From Paludisphaera soli (lineage in GTDB: Bacteria; Planctomycetota; Planctomycetia; Isosphaerales; Isosphaeraceae), in NCBI RefSeq assembly GCF_011064595.1, contig NZ_JAALJI010000001.1, positions 496,001-560,000 of the forward strand: a DNA stretch of 64,000 bases, given 5' to 3'. Shown here piece by piece: positions 1-10,536 of this stretch; positions within the stretch are counted from its first letter, which is position 1; every line of letters begins with the position of its first letter. Both the position numbers and the translations under genes were made by a program. The notes beneath the pieces are model-generated. The model did not search any database. It was not told the DNA's origin and was given only the letters and a program-made list of their open reading frames with translations.

Positions 1-255
1 ATCAACTACATCTACGGGTACGACGAGACCCAGGCCGTCGGCAAGGCCTACGGCGCCGTGAACACGCCGTCGTTCTTCGTCCTCGACAAGGATCGCACGA
101 TCCGCTACCTGGGCTCCTTCGACGACAACATGCAGGAAGCCAAGGCGACCAAGCACTACGTCAAGGACGCCGTCGACGCCCTGCTCGCCGGCAAGTCCCC
201 CGCGATCGAAGAGACCAAGCCCTTCGGCTGCGGCATCCAGTACACCAAGAAGTGA
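1..255 (+). CDS. Thioredoxin-fold / peroxiredoxin-like protein, C-terminal part (5' end outside window)
   Basis: The reading frame is open from base 1, so this is the tail of a longer gene. The visible 84 residues contain the typical end of a redoxin domain: TPSFFVLDKDRTIRYLGSFDD includes the cis-Pro loop (TPS) and the following beta strands, then a helix (KHYVKDAVDALLAG). The tail KPFGCGIQY carries one Cys. The active-site region is upstream of the window, so the catalytic Cys residues cannot be checked. A GTG at 58 could serve as a start but lies inside the fold, so it is very unlikely to be used. It is followed after 113 bases by another thioredoxin-fold gene, which suggests a small redox pair. 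AhpC/TSA and TlpA-like families are both possible. Confidence 0.75.
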   Translation: MNYIYGYDETQAVGKAYGAVNTPSFFVLDKDRTIRYLGSFDDNMQEAKATKHYVKDAVDALLAGKSPAIEETKPFGCGIQYTKK

Positions 256-368
256 GCCGAGGAGGCCCCTCGGCCTCGCCGCTCCTGAAACCCCCTCGGG
301 CCGCCGGACTCCTCGTCCGGCGGCTCGATTCGCTTACCCCCCCCGGCCACTCCGAGGAATCGAACACC

Positions 369-905
369 ATGTTCCGCAAGTCCGCCCTCGTCCTCGCGGC
401 CTGCCTGGCCGGTTCGCTCGCGGCCCCGGGGCGCGCCGACGATCCCAAGGCCGGCCCGATCGCGCTCCAGCAGCTCACCTGGGCCGAGTTCGAGAAGCAC
501 CTCGCCTCGACGGACGGAGCCAAGTACACCCTGGTTGACGCCTGGGCCACCACCTGCGCGCCCTGCAAGGAGAACTTCCCGCACCTCGTCGAGATGCACG
601 AGAAGTACGGCCCCAAGGGGCTCGCCGTCGTCTCGCTCTCGCTCGACGACGCCGAGGACTCCAAGGCGATCGCCGAGGCCGAGAAGTTCCTCAAGGAGAA
701 GCACGCGACCTTCACGAACGTCCTGCTGAAGGAAGAGTTCGGCGCGGGGTTCGACCGGCTGGACATCAGCGCGATCCCGGCCGTCTTCCTGTACGGCCCC
801 GACGGCAAGGAGGTGAAGCGGTTCACCATGGATGATCCCAACAACCAGTTCACCTACGACGAGGTCGAGAAGGAAGTCGCCGCGCGGCTGTCGGCCCCGA
901 AATGA
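369..905 (+). CDS. Secreted TlpA-like thiol-disulfide oxidoreductase
   Basis: The protein has 178 residues. An N-terminal signal peptide (FRKSALVLAACLAGSLAAPGRA) is followed by a thioredoxin domain with the redox motif WATTCAPCKENFP and a cis-Pro region (ISAIPAVFLYGPDG). TlpA-type proteins act outside the cytoplasmic membrane as disulfide reductants or in cytochrome c maturation. The ATG at 369 is chosen because GAGGAA lies 9 bases upstream and the signal peptide starts there; the frame is open further upstream but without a good start. The Cys in the signal peptide (LAAC) could also be read as a weak lipobox, so membrane anchoring is possible. The exact partner is unknown. Confidence 0.85.
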   Translation: MFRKSALVLAACLAGSLAAPGRADDPKAGPIALQQLTWAEFEKHLASTDGAKYTLVDAWATTCAPCKENFPHLVEMHEKYGPKGLAVVSLSLDDAEDSKAIAEAEKFLKEKHATFTNVLLKEEFGAGFDRLDISAIPAVFLYGPDGKEVKRFTMDDPNNQFTYDEVEKEVAARLSAPK

Positions 906-907
906 CC

Positions 908-937
908 TTGGGAAGCGGCGTCGGGATGTGATAAGAT
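908..937 (+). promoter_or_regulatory. Vegetative promoter for rpmE-prfA-prmC
   Basis: TTGGGA (908-913) and TAAGAT (932-937) are separated by 18 bases, placing transcription start near 944, about 60 bases before rpmE. The same -10 hexamer occurs at dabA and iscS in this window. This is read from sequence only. Confidence 0.6.
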
Positions 938-1006
938 GACGACTTCGGCCGGGGCCAGCGCGAGATTCCGCCCGGTCGCCACTCTCAATCGAGAAAACAG
1001 ACGGCG

Positions 1007-1261
1007 ATGAAAGACGGCATTCACCCCAATTACGTCGAGTCCACGGTCACCTGCGGCTGCGGCAACACCTTCCAGACCCGCAGCACCCGGCCGAAGATCT
1101 CGGTCGAAGTCTGCGCCAAGTGCCATCCGTTCTTCACCGGGTCGGTGAAGTTCGTCGACGCGGCCGGCCGGGTCGACAAGTTCAACAAGAAGTTCGGGGG
1201 CACCTACGGCAAGGCCAAGAAGGCCGCCGAGCCCGCCGCCGCCGAGCCCGCCAAGGCCTAG
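1007..1261 (+). CDS. rpmE: 50S ribosomal protein bL31
   Basis: This 84-residue protein is a large-subunit ribosomal protein. The start [20 protein letters not shown] and the motif [26 protein letters not shown] are diagnostic for bL31. Both Cys pairs (CxC near residue 17 and CxxC near 38) are present, so this is the zinc-binding form rather than the zinc-free paralogue. The C-terminus has an Ala/Glu/Lys-rich extension ([12 protein letters not shown]). It lies upstream of prfA and prmC, a conserved bacterial neighbourhood, and probably shares their transcript. Confidence 0.95.
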   Translation: MKDGIHPNYVESTVTCGCGNTFQTRSTRPKISVEVCAKCHPFFTGSVKFVDAAGRVDKFNKKFGGTYGKAKKAAEPAAAEPAKA

Positions 1262-1392
1262 TCCTTCCGCGAGGATCTCACGAACCACGGCCCGCGTGGC
1301 GGATTCCCCGACCGCCACCGCCGGGCCGTTTCGCGTGACGGCGCATCGCGACGGTCGCCCTCGGTCCCCGGCCCCTGGCAGGTCATCCCCCC

Positions 1393-2460
1393 GTGTTCGA
1401 GAAGCTCCAGGCGGACTATCGACGCTTCCTCGAGATCGAGCAGGCCCTGCTCGACCCCGCCGTCGCGGCCGACTCCGCGAGGGTGACCGCCCTGTCGCGG
1501 GAGCGTGGCAAGATCGCCAAGGTGGCGACCCTCTACGGCCGCTATCTCGACCTCGGCCGCCAGATCGACGAGGCCGAAGGCCTGCTCGCCGGCGAGGCCG
1601 ACTCCGAGATGCGCGCCTATGCCGAGGGCGAGGTCGCCGGGCTCCGGGACCGCCGCGAGGTCGACGCCGAGTCGCTCCGCAACATGCTGTACGACCGCGA
1701 GTCCGGCACCGACCATGCGGCCCTCATCATGGAGATCCGCGCCGGCGCCGGCGGCGACGAGGCCGCGCTCTTCGCCCGCGACCTCTACGAGATGTACCGG
1801 CGCTTCGCCGAGTCGATGGGCTGGAAGATCGAGCTGCTCGACATGGAGGCCACCGAGCTGGCCGGCTTCCGCGAGGTCTCGTTCAGCGTCTCCGGCGAGG
1901 GGGCGTTCCGGCTCCTCCAGTTCGAGAGCGGCGGCCATCGCGTCCAGCGCGTGCCGCAGACCGAGACCCAGGGCCGCATCCACACGTCCGCCGCCACCGT
2001 CGCCGTCCTCCCCGAGCCCGAGGACGTCGAGATCGACGTCCGCAACGAGGACGTCCGCATCGACCTGATGTGCTCCGGCGGTCCCGGCGGCCAGCACCAG
2101 AACAAGACCGAGAGCGGCGTGAGGCTCACGCACATGCCCACCGGCATCGTCGTGAATTGTCGCGACGAGCGGAGCCAGCACAAGAACAAGTCGAAGGCGT
2201 TCCGCGTGCTCCGTTCGCGCATCTACGACCTGCTCCAGGAGCGGACGCGGTCCCAGCGGGACCAGGCCCGGCGCACGCTGATCGGCTCGGGTGATCGCTC
2301 GCAGCGGATCCGTACCTACAGCTTCCCGCAGAACCGCGTGACCGATCATCGGATCGGCCTGACGCTCTACAACCTCGACCAGGTGATCCAGGGCGACCTG
2401 GCGGGGCTGCTCAAGGCACTGGTCGACCACGACCGTCGCGAGCAGCTCGGCGACCTCTGA
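1393..2460 (+). CDS. prfA: Peptide chain release factor 1
   Basis: The 355-residue RF1 releases the nascent chain at UAA and UAG codons. The GGQ loop ([20 protein letters not shown]) that enters the peptidyl-transferase centre is present. The tripeptide anticodon region reads [14 protein letters not shown], a PxT motif, which marks RF1 rather than RF2 (SPF). The start is a GTG at 1393; no strong ribosome binding site is visible. Length matches the family. prmC, whose product methylates the GGQ glutamine, begins 29 bases downstream, so substrate and modifying enzyme are co-expressed. Confidence 0.96.
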   Translation: MFEKLQADYRRFLEIEQALLDPAVAADSARVTALSRERGKIAKVATLYGRYLDLGRQIDEAEGLLAGEADSEMRAYAEGEVAGLRDRREVDAESLRNMLYDRESGTDHAALIMEIRAGAGGDEAALFARDLYEMYRRFAESMGWKIELLDMEATELAGFREVSFSVSGEGAFRLLQFESGGHRVQRVPQTETQGRIHTSAATVAVLPEPEDVEIDVRNEDVRIDLMCSGGPGGQHQNKTESGVRLTHMPTGIVVNCRDERSQHKNKSKAFRVLRSRIYDLLQERTRSQRDQARRTLIGSGDRSQRIRTYSFPQNRVTDHRIGLTLYNLDQVIQGDLAGLLKALVDHDRREQLGDL

Positions 2461-2489
2461 ACGGCCCTCACGCCACGGAAAGAGGGGAC

Positions 2490-3419
2490 ATGCGGCCCGA
2501 CACCCGAGACCCCGCGCCGACCGACGACGCCGGGCCCGCGACGCCGGCCCCCAGGCCGGACGCCGAGTGGACCATCGGCCGGCTTATCGCCTGGACCGCC
2601 GACTACCTCAAGAAGCGAGGGGCCGAGAGCCCCCGCCTCGACGCCGAGGTCATGCTCGCCCACGTCCTCGATTTCGAGCGGGTGCAGCTCTACACGCATT
2701 ACGAGGACGTCGTGGAGGACGCCCCCCGCGCCGCCTACCGCGACCTGGTGAAACGCCGGGCCGACGGCGCGCCGGTGGCGTATCTCGTGGGTCGGAAGGA
2801 ATTCTTCTCGCTCAGGTTCGACGTCTCGCCGGCCGTCCTCATCCCCCGGCCCGAGACCGAGTACCTCGTGCTGGGTTTCGTGGAAGCCGCCAAGCGCCTC
2901 GAATCCCCGCGCGCCGCCGACGTCGGCACCGGCTCCGGCTGCCTGGCCGTCGCCTGCGCGAAGCAGCACGCGACGGCCTCCTTCGCGGCGATCGACGTGT
3001 CGCCCGACGCCCTGGCCGTGGCCCGCGGGAACGCCGAGCGGCACGGCGTGGCCGATCGGATCGAGTTCGTGCAAGGCGACCTGCTCGCCGCCGTCGCTGA
3101 TCGGCCGCCGTTCGACCTGATCGTTTCCAACCCACCCTACATCCCTTCCGGCGACCTGGCGGGGCTCGAGCCCAACGTCCGCGACTACGAGCCGTGGCTC
3201 GCCCTCGACGGCGGCGCCGACGGGCTGGAGCTGATCGAACGCCTCGCGGCCCAGGCGATCCCGCTCCTCAAGTCGGGCGGACGACTAATGATCGAGATCG
3301 GAGCCGGGCAGGACGAGGCCGCTCGCGCCATCCTCTCTCGTCACCCCGAATATCAAGTCCTGCCTACGGTTCGTGATTTGCAAGGCCACCCCCGAGTGGT
3401 CCACGCCGCCCGCGTCTAG
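2490..3419 (+). CDS. prmC: Release factor glutamine methyltransferase
   Basis: The 309-residue SAM-dependent N5-glutamine methyltransferase acts on the GGQ motif of RF1 and RF2. It shows an N-terminal helical substrate domain, the SAM-binding segment AADVGTGSGCLAVACA and the catalytic motif IVSNPPYIPSGDL. The ATG at 2490 is preceded by AAAGAGGGG, a good ribosome binding site. The first 25 residues are Pro/Ala rich and unlike most PrmC. It lies directly behind prfA, as in many bacteria. Confidence 0.95.
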   Translation: MRPDTRDPAPTDDAGPATPAPRPDAEWTIGRLIAWTADYLKKRGAESPRLDAEVMLAHVLDFERVQLYTHYEDVVEDAPRAAYRDLVKRRADGAPVAYLVGRKEFFSLRFDVSPAVLIPRPETEYLVLGFVEAAKRLESPRAADVGTGSGCLAVACAKQHATASFAAIDVSPDALAVARGNAERHGVADRIEFVQGDLLAAVADRPPFDLIVSNPPYIPSGDLAGLEPNVRDYEPWLALDGGADGLELIERLAAQAIPLLKSGGRLMIEIGAGQDEAARAILSRHPEYQVLPTVRDLQGHPRVVHAARV

Positions 3420-3563
3420 CGAGACGAGAGCCAGGCCGCGCCGATTGGTTGACGAATTTTTATCTGATTGTGCTCGAAGCGCCGTCGCTTTCCCGTTGAT
3501 GATGGTGCGGGGGCGCCGGGCCGTCCGGCCGAATCGAATCGACGAGCACATGGAGCCTTCTGG

Positions 3564-4457
3564 ATGATCGATTACACGTTCCGTTACGATCCTTCGCAGA
3601 AAGAGCCCGCCGCCCAACCCGCGACAGGGGAGGAGGCCCGGCAGACCTTGATGGCCGGCAACCGCGCCTTCGCCGAATGGATGAAGTCCTGCCGCGAGGC
3701 CGGGGCCGGGGCCGAACCCCAGCAGTTCATCACCAACGCCAGCGGCCTGCGGTCGATCCTAACTTCCGAGGCCCATGAGTTCCCGACCCAGAAGCCGTTC
3801 GCCGTCGTGGTGGGCTGCTCCGACGCGAGGGTGCCGACCGAGATGCTCTTCGGCCAGGGCTTCAACGACCTGTTCGTGGTCCGCAACGCGGGCAACGTCC
3901 TGGGCGAGGTGGCGATGGGGAGCATCGACTTCACGCTGCTGGCGCTCCGCGAGAGCGTCCGCGTGATCGTCTCGCTCGGCCACACGAATTGCGGCGCGGT
4001 GAAGGGGGCGGTCAAGGCCTATCTGAATCCGGGCTCGTTCTGGTCCACGGACTACTCGCCGGAGTTGCGGTCGATCTTCCAGGAGATCTTCGTGGCGGTC
4101 CGCGAGTCGGACAACATGCTCCGCGAGGTCTGGGGCCCGAACGCCTCCACGATGCCCGGCTACGAAGACGCGCTGATCGAGTCGGCCGTCTGCCTGAACG
4201 CCGCCCACACGGCGCTGGCGATCCAGCAGGAGGTCGAGGAGAGCGGGCATAAGGGGATCGAGGTGCTGTACGGGGTCTATGACGTGCGGGTCCATCAGGT
4301 CTGCATGCCGACTCTCCCTTACGAGCAGTCGAGCGAGGATCACGTCAATCTCGCCCACGCGCCCCGAGGTCCCGAGGAGCTGGCGGCGGTGGCGAGGGAG
4401 ATCGCCACTCACTTGAAGCCGAAGGCCGTGGCCGTCGGCGCCGACGGCAAGCCTTGA
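3564..4457 (+). CDS. Beta-class carbonic anhydrase
   Basis: The 297-residue cytoplasmic zinc enzyme interconverts CO2 and bicarbonate. The zinc ligands are visible: Cys85 in VVVGCSDARVPTE (with the Asp87/Arg89 dyad), and His140 and Cys143 in LGHTNCGAV. The ATG at 3564 has GGAG 8 bases upstream; upstream TTG codons in the open frame are rejected. The 3' end overlaps by 49 bp, tail to tail, the last gene of the dab operon. This is suggestive because DabA is itself a carbonic-anhydrase-like subunit of a carbon pump. The 3420-3563 gap contains an AT-rich stretch with TTGACG at 3449 that may be its promoter, but no matching -10 is clear. Confidence 0.93.
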   Translation: MIDYTFRYDPSQKEPAAQPATGEEARQTLMAGNRAFAEWMKSCREAGAGAEPQQFITNASGLRSILTSEAHEFPTQKPFAVVVGCSDARVPTEMLFGQGFNDLFVVRNAGNVLGEVAMGSIDFTLLALRESVRVIVSLGHTNCGAVKGAVKAYLNPGSFWSTDYSPELRSIFQEIFVAVRESDNMLREVWGPNASTMPGYEDALIESAVCLNAAHTALAIQQEVEESGHKGIEVLYGVYDVRVHQVCMPTLPYEQSSEDHVNLAHAPRGPEELAAVAREIATHLKPKAVAVGADGKP

Positions 4458-5923
4458 GTTCGATCGCCTCCGCCATCGGCCGCGCGGCGGATCGCCGCCG
4501 AGCGGCCCATGGGCTCGCGCGCATCGGCACGCTCGCCGCTGCCGGATCGCGTCTCCAGGAGCCGCAGCGCGGCGTGGTAGCGGCCCTCCACGCCCCACTG
4601 CGGCCACAGGCCCCCGCCAAAGATCAGGAGCGACGTGACGACCACGGCGATCCGTTCCGGCCGTCGGATCCTCAGGTCGATCGACGACGAGTCCGACCTC
4701 CCGGCGAAGATCTGGAAATACACCCGGATCACCGCCAGGCCGTTGAGTGCGGTCATGATCACGACCAGCGCGCCGACGACCGGCATCGTCTCCATCGCGG
4801 CCTCGACGATCATCTCGATGCTGATGAAACCGGCCGTGCCGGGGAAACCGACGCTCGCCAGCCCCGTCAGCAGGAACAGCCCGGCCAGGGTCGGAATCTG
4901 TTGGTACAGGCCCAGGAACTCCGCCAGCGAGATCCTCCCCACCCTCGCCTCGACGCATCGCAGCACCAGGCCGAAGCCGGTCAGGGAGAGCGAGACCGAC
5001 AGCCAGAGGCTCAAGGACCCCGTCAGCCCGATCGGCGTGGCGGTCTCGATCCCCACCAGCACCAGCGACGAGTGGCTGAGGAAGAGGTAGCAGAAGAACC
5101 GCCGCGCGTCGCGCTGGACAAGGGCCATGCCGGCGGCGTAGATCGCGGTCGCGAGCGACAGGACCGAGATCATCCGCAGGTCCCACGTCGGCGCGACCGG
5201 CACGACCAGGCGAGCGACGCCGAAGGCGGCCGTCATCGGCGTGACGAACAGCAAGGCGGTTCCGAAGGTCGCACGCTCGAACAGGTCGGTCATCCAGCAG
5301 TGGAACGGGGCCGCCCCGCCGCGGATGAGCATCGCAAGCGTGAGCAGCAGGATCGCCCACACCGGCTGATCCCCGGGCCCCGAGCCGCGTTCGACGCCCA
5401 GCTCGCCCAGGACGAGGAAGGCGATGAACATCCCCATGTGGATCAGGTAGACCCGGCACGGCAGCCGATTCGAAGCCAGCTCCAGGTAGCGCGGCGCCAC
5501 CGAAAGGGCCATCATGGACGCCACGCCCCACGACGTCGAAGCGGCGAAGAGGGCTAGGAGGATCGACTCGGAGGCCAGGGTGCGGGGCAGCGAGAACTCG
5601 CGGAACTTCGTCCGGAGCGTCCCCAGGATCGTAAGCAGATAGAGCAGAGCGCCCAGGGGCATGAGCGGCGCGTTCAGCTCGTCGACCGCCAGCGGCGGGG
5701 CGCCCAGGCCGAGCGCCGAGAAAGGCCAGGGACCTGATGCGTCTCGCCCGCCCAGGAGCTTGAAGTCGACCCAGGCGGCCATCGTCAAGGCCAGGCTCAG
5801 CCCACCGATCGCCAGGGCGTGACCCCGGGCGACCTCGGGATCGCGGCGGAACTTCACCCAGATCGAGCCCAGCGCCGGTGCCAGGATCGCCATTTCCAGC
5901 CAGGGGAGTCGGATCGTGTTCAT
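4409..5923 (-). CDS. NuoM/Mrp-like proton-channel membrane subunit, third gene of dab operon
   Basis: The 504-residue polytopic membrane protein belongs to the NADH dehydrogenase/Mrp antiporter subunit family (PF00361-type core). The channel region is recognisable in [17 protein letters not shown] and in [17 protein letters not shown]. At the position where NuoM-like proteins have a key Lys before the PFH motif, Arg is seen here. The start ATG overlaps the stop of dabB as ATGA, so translation is coupled. DabA normally pairs with a single DabB; here a second antiporter-like subunit follows. The role is inferred: an additional proton or cation path in the bicarbonate/CO2 pump. The soluble C-terminal tail lies antisense to the end of the carbonic anhydrase gene. 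Confidence 0.82.
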   Translation of the reverse strand: MNTIRLPWLEMAILAPALGSIWVKFRRDPEVARGHALAIGGLSLALTMAAWVDFKLLGGRDASGPWPFSALGLGAPPLAVDELNAPLMPLGALLYLLTILGTLRTKFREFSLPRTLASESILLALFAASTSWGVASMMALSVAPRYLELASNRLPCRVYLIHMGMFIAFLVLGELGVERGSGPGDQPVWAILLLTLAMLIRGGAAPFHCWMTDLFERATFGTALLFVTPMTAAFGVARLVVPVAPTWDLRMISVLSLATAIYAAGMALVQRDARRFFCYLFLSHSSLVLVGIETATPIGLTGSLSLWLSVSLSLTGFGLVLRCVEARVGRISLAEFLGLYQQIPTLAGLFLLTGLASVGFPGTAGFISIEMIVEAAMETMPVVGALVVIMTALNGLAVIRVYFQIFAGRSDSSSIDLRIRRPERIAVVVTSLLIFGGGLWPQWGVEGRYHAALRLLETRSGSGERADAREPMGRSAAIRRAADGGGDRTQGLPSAPTATAFGFK

Positions 5924-7338
5924 GAGAGGGCCTCGCCGTCCGGGGACGACTGGGGGACGGCGGCGTGGCGGCGGGGTCGGTCGTGGTCGTGGTCGTGATG
6001 AGGACGGCGGCCTCCGGAGAGGAAATCCGTCCAGCGCCGCTCCATGCCGTCGCACCAGCGGAACGCGCGCACGAACGGCCGTACGAGGAAGCGGTCGAGG
6101 GCCTCGTCGAGCCGGCCTCGCTCCAGGCCGAAGCGGTAGAGCCGCCTCCGAAGCTCGGCGGGGAATCGACGTTCGGCGATGCCCGCGACATGCGGGATCG
6201 GCCCGCCCAGGGCGTTCTCCAGCACTCGATAGTCCTGGAGCAGCGAGGGCGATCTGAGGAACTGGAGCGTCCGCTGGCAGGCGTGGCCGATGATGTGGAC
6301 CAGAGCCAGGTAGCGGAACCCCAGGCCGATCTCGGCCGTGATCACGCCGACCTGCGTGAGCGACGCATAGGCCAACGCCGTCTTCACATCGGTCTGGACG
6401 CGACCCACCACCACCCCGAACACGGCCGTCGCCGCGCCGATCGCGACGACGCACGCACAGAGCGGAGGCGACGCCTTCAGGATCGGGTCGACGCGGAGCA
6501 GCAAGTAGGCGCCCAGGTGGACCGACAGCGCCCCGTAGAAGACCGCGCTGGAGGGCGTCGGGCCTTCCATCGCCCGCGGCAACCACCCCGAGAACGGAAC
6601 CAGGGCCGACTTCCCCGCCGCCGCCAGCAGCAGCAGCAGGCCGATCCCCAGGGCCGGCCCCGGAGCGATCGTCGGTCGCGAGGCCGGCCAGGGGCCCGAG
6701 CCGGTCAGCGTCGCGAAGTCTCCCGCTCCCGAAAGGTGGTGGAGCGTGAGGGCGGCGATCAGGAACGCGGCGTCGGAGAACCGATAGACCGTCCAGATCC
6801 GCTGGGCGTTGAACACCGGCGCGGCGCGCTCGTGGAAGAAGGCGACCAGCAGCGCCGAGGCCAAACCGACCAGCTCCCAGCCGAGGAACAGGGTCTCGAT
6901 CGTCCCCGCCAGCGACGCCACCACCATCCCCAGCAGGAACACGGCGAAGTAGAGGAAGAACCGCCGGTAGCCCGGCTCGCGGTGGAGGTAGCGGTCGGCG
7001 AACGCCCCGGTGACGCCCACCAGCACGAAGGTCAGGGCGGCGAACGGCACGGAGAGGCGGTCGAACAGGAACTTCAGGCGGAAGTGGAACCCCTCGGCCG
7101 GGAGCGCCACCCAATCGCCGATCTCCACCGGGACCTCGCGATCGCCCGTCCAGAGCATCGCCAGGAGCATGCCGACGACCGAAAAGAGGCCGTAGGAGAC
7201 GCACGCGGCCGTCCACCGCGCCATCGCCTTCTCGCCGAGCCTCCGGGTGAAGAAGGTCGAGAGCCCGAAGACCGCCAGCAAGAGCGCGGGGGCGGCGACG
7301 GCCCCGAGCCCGAAGAATCGCGCGACCCACTCGTTCAC
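5920..7338 (-). CDS. dabB: DabB-type proton-conducting membrane subunit (NuoL-like)
   Basis: The 472-residue protein resembles NuoL/NdhF. It has [15 protein letters not shown], the Lys-containing channel motif [20 protein letters not shown] followed by GPTPSSAV, and [15 protein letters not shown]. DabB subunits couple ion flow to carbon hydration by DabA. The GTG start overlaps the dabA stop (GTGA), and its own stop overlaps the next start (ATGA), so the three genes form a tightly coupled operon. The cytoplasmic C-terminal tail carries [13 protein letters not shown], a His/Asp cluster that might bind metal. An Nqo/Mrp subunit unrelated to Dab would be the alternative without the dabA neighbour. 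Confidence 0.87.
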   Translation of the reverse strand: MNEWVARFFGLGAVAAPALLLAVFGLSTFFTRRLGEKAMARWTAACVSYGLFSVVGMLLAMLWTGDREVPVEIGDWVALPAEGFHFRLKFLFDRLSVPFAALTFVLVGVTGAFADRYLHREPGYRRFFLYFAVFLLGMVVASLAGTIETLFLGWELVGLASALLVAFFHERAAPVFNAQRIWTVYRFSDAAFLIAALTLHHLSGAGDFATLTGSGPWPASRPTIAPGPALGIGLLLLLAAAGKSALVPFSGWLPRAMEGPTPSSAVFYGALSVHLGAYLLLRVDPILKASPPLCACVVAIGAATAVFGVVVGRVQTDVKTALAYASLTQVGVITAEIGLGFRYLALVHIIGHACQRTLQFLRSPSLLQDYRVLENALGGPIPHVAGIAERRFPAELRRRLYRFGLERGRLDEALDRFLVRPFVRAFRWCDGMERRWTDFLSGGRRPHHDHDHDRPRRHAAVPQSSPDGEALS

Positions 7339-10300
7339 GATCGAGACTCCTGGTCGGGCGTGATCCCGGCCGGCGAGGCGGTCGGAGCCGGGACGATCGA
7401 CGCGAAGCCCAGGTGGTCGCGCCAGCCCCGATACCAATCGAGCGAGGAGGCGGCCCGCGGGAGGTCCGGGACGGGCCCGTCGTGTCGCTCGAATCCGTCG
7501 CCGCGATGGACGTAGACCACGGGGCCGTCCGGGTCCAGCGCGGCGACGCGCACCCAGCCGTTGCGGACCATCCGCGTCATCGAAGCGTCGGCCTCCAGAA
7601 CCCGGGCCAGCCGCTCGGTCGTCGCTTCCACGACGATCAGGATCCGCATCGGCTCGTGAAGCTCGACCATCTGCCAGGGGAGGCCCGGCCGCAGGTCGCT
7701 CGACGGGCCGTCCATCACGCCGAGCAGCGACGTGATGTTGTGAGGCAGCTTCGACCCGCAGCCGTAGCCGCCGGGATCGACCCGCGAGAAGTAGTATTCC
7801 AGGTTGATCCCGCCGCACACGGGGAAGACGGCACGGAGAAGCCCGGCGAGGATCGTCCCGGCCTCGTCGTCCCCCGAGGGGTCGTACGAGGTCAGGAACG
7901 CGCGACGATCCAGGAACAGCCCCCGGGTTCGCTCGCGACGGCCGACGATGCACAGCGCGTTGGTCGCGTGGCCCAGCTCGGGCCTCGTCTGCGAGAGGTC
8001 CCCCGCCCTCCCCTCGACGTGCCGGACCGCCTCGTCGCACGACTGCGACAGCGGGGCCGATTCGAACCGCCGGCAACGCTCGTGGGCGTTGCGTCGGCGC
8101 GCGGCGTCGAGTGCGGCCGAGGCCTCCTCGAAACGCTCCTCGTGCGAGGCGGGGAGTCGGTCCAGCTCGTACCAGGCGATCGAGTCGTCGCAGGTGTTGT
8201 GGAAGGCGCCGACGAAGTGAACCGCGTCGGGGATCGCCGCCCCGCGAGCGGCCAGCGCCGTTCGGACGCGCGGGTCGTTGGCCATCTGCGCGAAGGCGCG
8301 GGCGTTGGGGCCGCCGCGCGCCCCGCCGCAGGCCCCGCAATCGTACGCCGCCGCCTGCGGGTTGTTCAGGCTCGACGAGCCGTGGCCCAGGATCACGACC
8401 AGCGGCGCGAAACGCTCCGCCGCGGTCAGGCCGATCGCCCGCAGGCCGCCGAGGACCACGACGGCCATCTCGGGCACGCTGTAGCCGAGCCGGCCGTTCT
8501 CGGGACCGGGGTCCGGCGCGATCCGCTCCAGTCTGAGCTGGGTCAGTTGGGGCGTGACGATCCGATCCCAGAGCCCGCGGGCCCGGGCCGTGTCGCGCGG
8601 GAGGAGCACCCTCGCCAGCAGGGGGAGCGTGGCGACGGAGCCCAGAAGCCCCGTCAACACGCCGCCGACGAACGTGCGCGACCCTACATGGACGCGATGC
8701 GCCAGCCGCCCCAGGCCGCGCCGCAGCGCCTGCTGGAATCGGCTCGCCCCGGTCAGCGAGCGGATCGGCTCCTCGCGGACGTAGATCCGCGGCTTCGCGT
8801 TCACCGGACAGAGCGGCCGGAACTGGGCCTCGGCCACGCCGCGGTAATACATCGCCACGCCGAAGAAGCCGGCCATGCCGAAGGTCTCACAGCGCGGTTC
8901 CACCTCCTCCAGGTGCCGCCGGAACGACTCCTCGCGTTCGTCGATGCAGCAGACGACCTGGAACCGCGCCGGGCCCGCGTCCGCCCCCGATGCGGTGCCG
9001 GCGACGGTCGCGGCCCGTCGCGTCGGATGGTGCGCCAGCAGCGCACGGATGGCCTGGACCTCGTACCGTCGCTCGTAGGCGAGCTGATAGACCCGGCGTC
9101 TACCGACGCCGTCGAACGATTCGATCTCGGTGACGAGCCGAGCCCACTCGTCCTTCGAGAGCCTCGCCAATTCCACGGGGCCCCAGCCCCGGACCTGGGC
9201 GAGTTGGAAGACGAGATAGGCCCGTTGGTCCACGCTCGATCGCGGGGCGTGTGGGCGTTGCTGGCCCAGCAGCCGCCGCAGATCGGGCAGAGGCGCGTCG
9301 AAGCCGAGGAAGCCCGAACTTGTCCACCTCAGGGCCAGCCGCTCCAGGACGAGTCGGATCGCCAGGAACTCGACGAGCGTCCCCGGCGGGGCCGGGCGAG
9401 CGGCCCACTCAGCGTTCGTCTCCATCTGGCGGACGATCCCCGCCCAGCCCCGGAGCGCCAGCAGCGTGCGTTGGAGATAGCCGGGCGCCTCGGATGCCGG
9501 GACGTTCAGCAGGTGGAGCGACTCGGCGATCGACGCCAGCGGCGTGAGCCCGTCCGCCTGGATCCGCCTGGCCTCCGCCGGCAGCGGGGCCAGCCACTCG
9601 GCGATCGGGCGGGCGTCGCGATGGATGTCGAGGAACGATCGGTAATAGCCGCCGTCGCGCCCCGGCAACTCCCAGGCGGCGAAACCCTGATCCAGGAACG
9701 CCGACGTGAAGCGGATCGCCACCTCATTGACGAGGAGGTCGAGGTCCACGCCCGAGGCCGCCAACAAGAGGTCGCGATGGCGGACGGGGGCGGGGTCGGC
9801 GGCCGATTTCCGCTTCACTCCGTGGGTGCCGTTGTGGCAGATCCGCCAGAGCAGCGTGAGCGTGAATGCCTCCCACGTCGCGGGCGACCACTGCTCGACT
9901 CGGGACGCCCGGAACTCGCGGGAGGCCATCAGCGCGTCCACCACGTCGCGGCCGGCCTTGCCGATCGACTCGCGGCCGCCCGCATACTCCCGCATGATCC
10001 AGCGCCGCGTCTGGTCGACGAGCCGCAGGCGGATCTCGGGCGAGGTCTCGTCCCGGAATCGGTGCAGGGCATCGGTCTCGGCGATCACCCAGTGAAGCTC
10101 GGCGTCGCTCCCCAATCGCAGGGGGTGTTCGAGCATCGCCATCCGCAGGTGGTAGCGGGTGCCCATGAAGCCGATCAGGCGATCGGCCTCGTCGCCCAGG
10201 TCTTCCAGGAGCGCCCAGCTCAGGTCTTCCGGGAGGATGCGGCCCCGGGACAGGGCGTCGCGGAACGTCTCCTCGCCGAGGTAGGGCTCGCAGCCGAACA

Positions 10301-10502
10301 TCGAGGCCGCCTCGACCACGGCCCGATCGAACGGAAGATCCTCGAAGGCGTGGAGCGTGTTGTGGTGGACGAAGACCGTGATCGGGCCCTGCGACGGCAG
10401 GAGGTGCGCGGCGTGCTCGATCCAGCTGTTCAACGCTTCGAGGTCCGGCCCCGCGCCGGCTCGCGGTCGTCCTTCAACCGCCTCGACGTCGGGAAGGTTC
10501 AC
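7335..10502 (-). CDS. dabA: DabA, zinc carbonic-anhydrase-like subunit of an inorganic carbon pump (DUF2309)
   Basis: The 1055-residue protein belongs to DUF2309/UPF0753. The DabA zinc site is complete: Cys519 and Asp521 in [11 protein letters not shown], His707 in ILGHGSSS, and Cys722 in DCGACGG. The Cys-x-Asp and His-x14-Cys spacings equal those described for the Halothiobacillus protein. In that system DabA with DabB drives uptake of CO2 as bicarbonate, using the membrane ion gradient. This protein is longer than many homologues (about 800 residues). The start is a GTG without a strong ribosome binding site. The predicted promoter is about 235 bases upstream, leaving a long leader with a 17-bp palindrome 18 bases before the start. 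No RuBisCO or carboxysome gene is in the window, so the pump probably serves anaplerotic carboxylation. Confidence 0.92.
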   Translation of the reverse strand: MNLPDVEAVEGRPRAGAGPDLEALNSWIEHAAHLLPSQGPITVFVHHNTLHAFEDLPFDRAVVEAASMFGCEPYLGEETFRDALSRGRILPEDLSWALLEDLGDEADRLIGFMGTRYHLRMAMLEHPLRLGSDAELHWVIAETDALHRFRDETSPEIRLRLVDQTRRWIMREYAGGRESIGKAGRDVVDALMASREFRASRVEQWSPATWEAFTLTLLWRICHNGTHGVKRKSAADPAPVRHRDLLLAASGVDLDLLVNEVAIRFTSAFLDQGFAAWELPGRDGGYYRSFLDIHRDARPIAEWLAPLPAEARRIQADGLTPLASIAESLHLLNVPASEAPGYLQRTLLALRGWAGIVRQMETNAEWAARPAPPGTLVEFLAIRLVLERLALRWTSSGFLGFDAPLPDLRRLLGQQRPHAPRSSVDQRAYLVFQLAQVRGWGPVELARLSKDEWARLVTEIESFDGVGRRRVYQLAYERRYEVQAIRALLAHHPTRRAATVAGTASGADAGPARFQVVCCIDEREESFRRHLEEVEPRCETFGMAGFFGVAMYYRGVAEAQFRPLCPVNAKPRIYVREEPIRSLTGASRFQQALRRGLGRLAHRVHVGSRTFVGGVLTGLLGSVATLPLLARVLLPRDTARARGLWDRIVTPQLTQLRLERIAPDPGPENGRLGYSVPEMAVVVLGGLRAIGLTAAERFAPLVVILGHGSSSLNNPQAAAYDCGACGGARGGPNARAFAQMANDPRVRTALAARGAAIPDAVHFVGAFHNTCDDSIAWYELDRLPASHEERFEEASAALDAARRRNAHERCRRFESAPLSQSCDEAVRHVEGRAGDLSQTRPELGHATNALCIVGRRERTRGLFLDRRAFLTSYDPSGDDEAGTILAGLLRAVFPVCGGINLEYYFSRVDPGGYGCGSKLPHNITSLLGVMDGPSSDLRPGLPWQMVELHEPMRILIVVEATTERLARVLEADASMTRMVRNGWVRVAALDPDGPVVYVHRGDGFERHDGPVPDLPRAASSLDWYRGWRDHLGFASIVPAPTASPAGITPDQESRS

Positions 10503-10519
10503 GGGAGTTCGACCCCCGG

Positions 10520-10536
10520 GACGCGTTCAACGCGTC
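10520..10536. promoter_or_regulatory. Perfect 8-1-8 palindrome in the dabA leader
   Basis: GACGCGTT-C-AACGCGTC lies 18 bases upstream of the dabA GTG. It may be an operator or an mRNA hairpin close to the ribosome entry site; the regulator is unknown. Confidence 0.55.

Noticed and set aside
252-368. N-terminal extension of the TlpA-like protein beginning at 252
   Set aside because: It would precede a clear signal peptide and overlaps the stop of the previous gene; ATG 369 has GAGGAA.
3468-3563. N-terminal extension of the carbonic anhydrase from a TTG at 3468
   Set aside because: The added residues are unlike the family and the ATG at 3564 has its own ribosome binding site.
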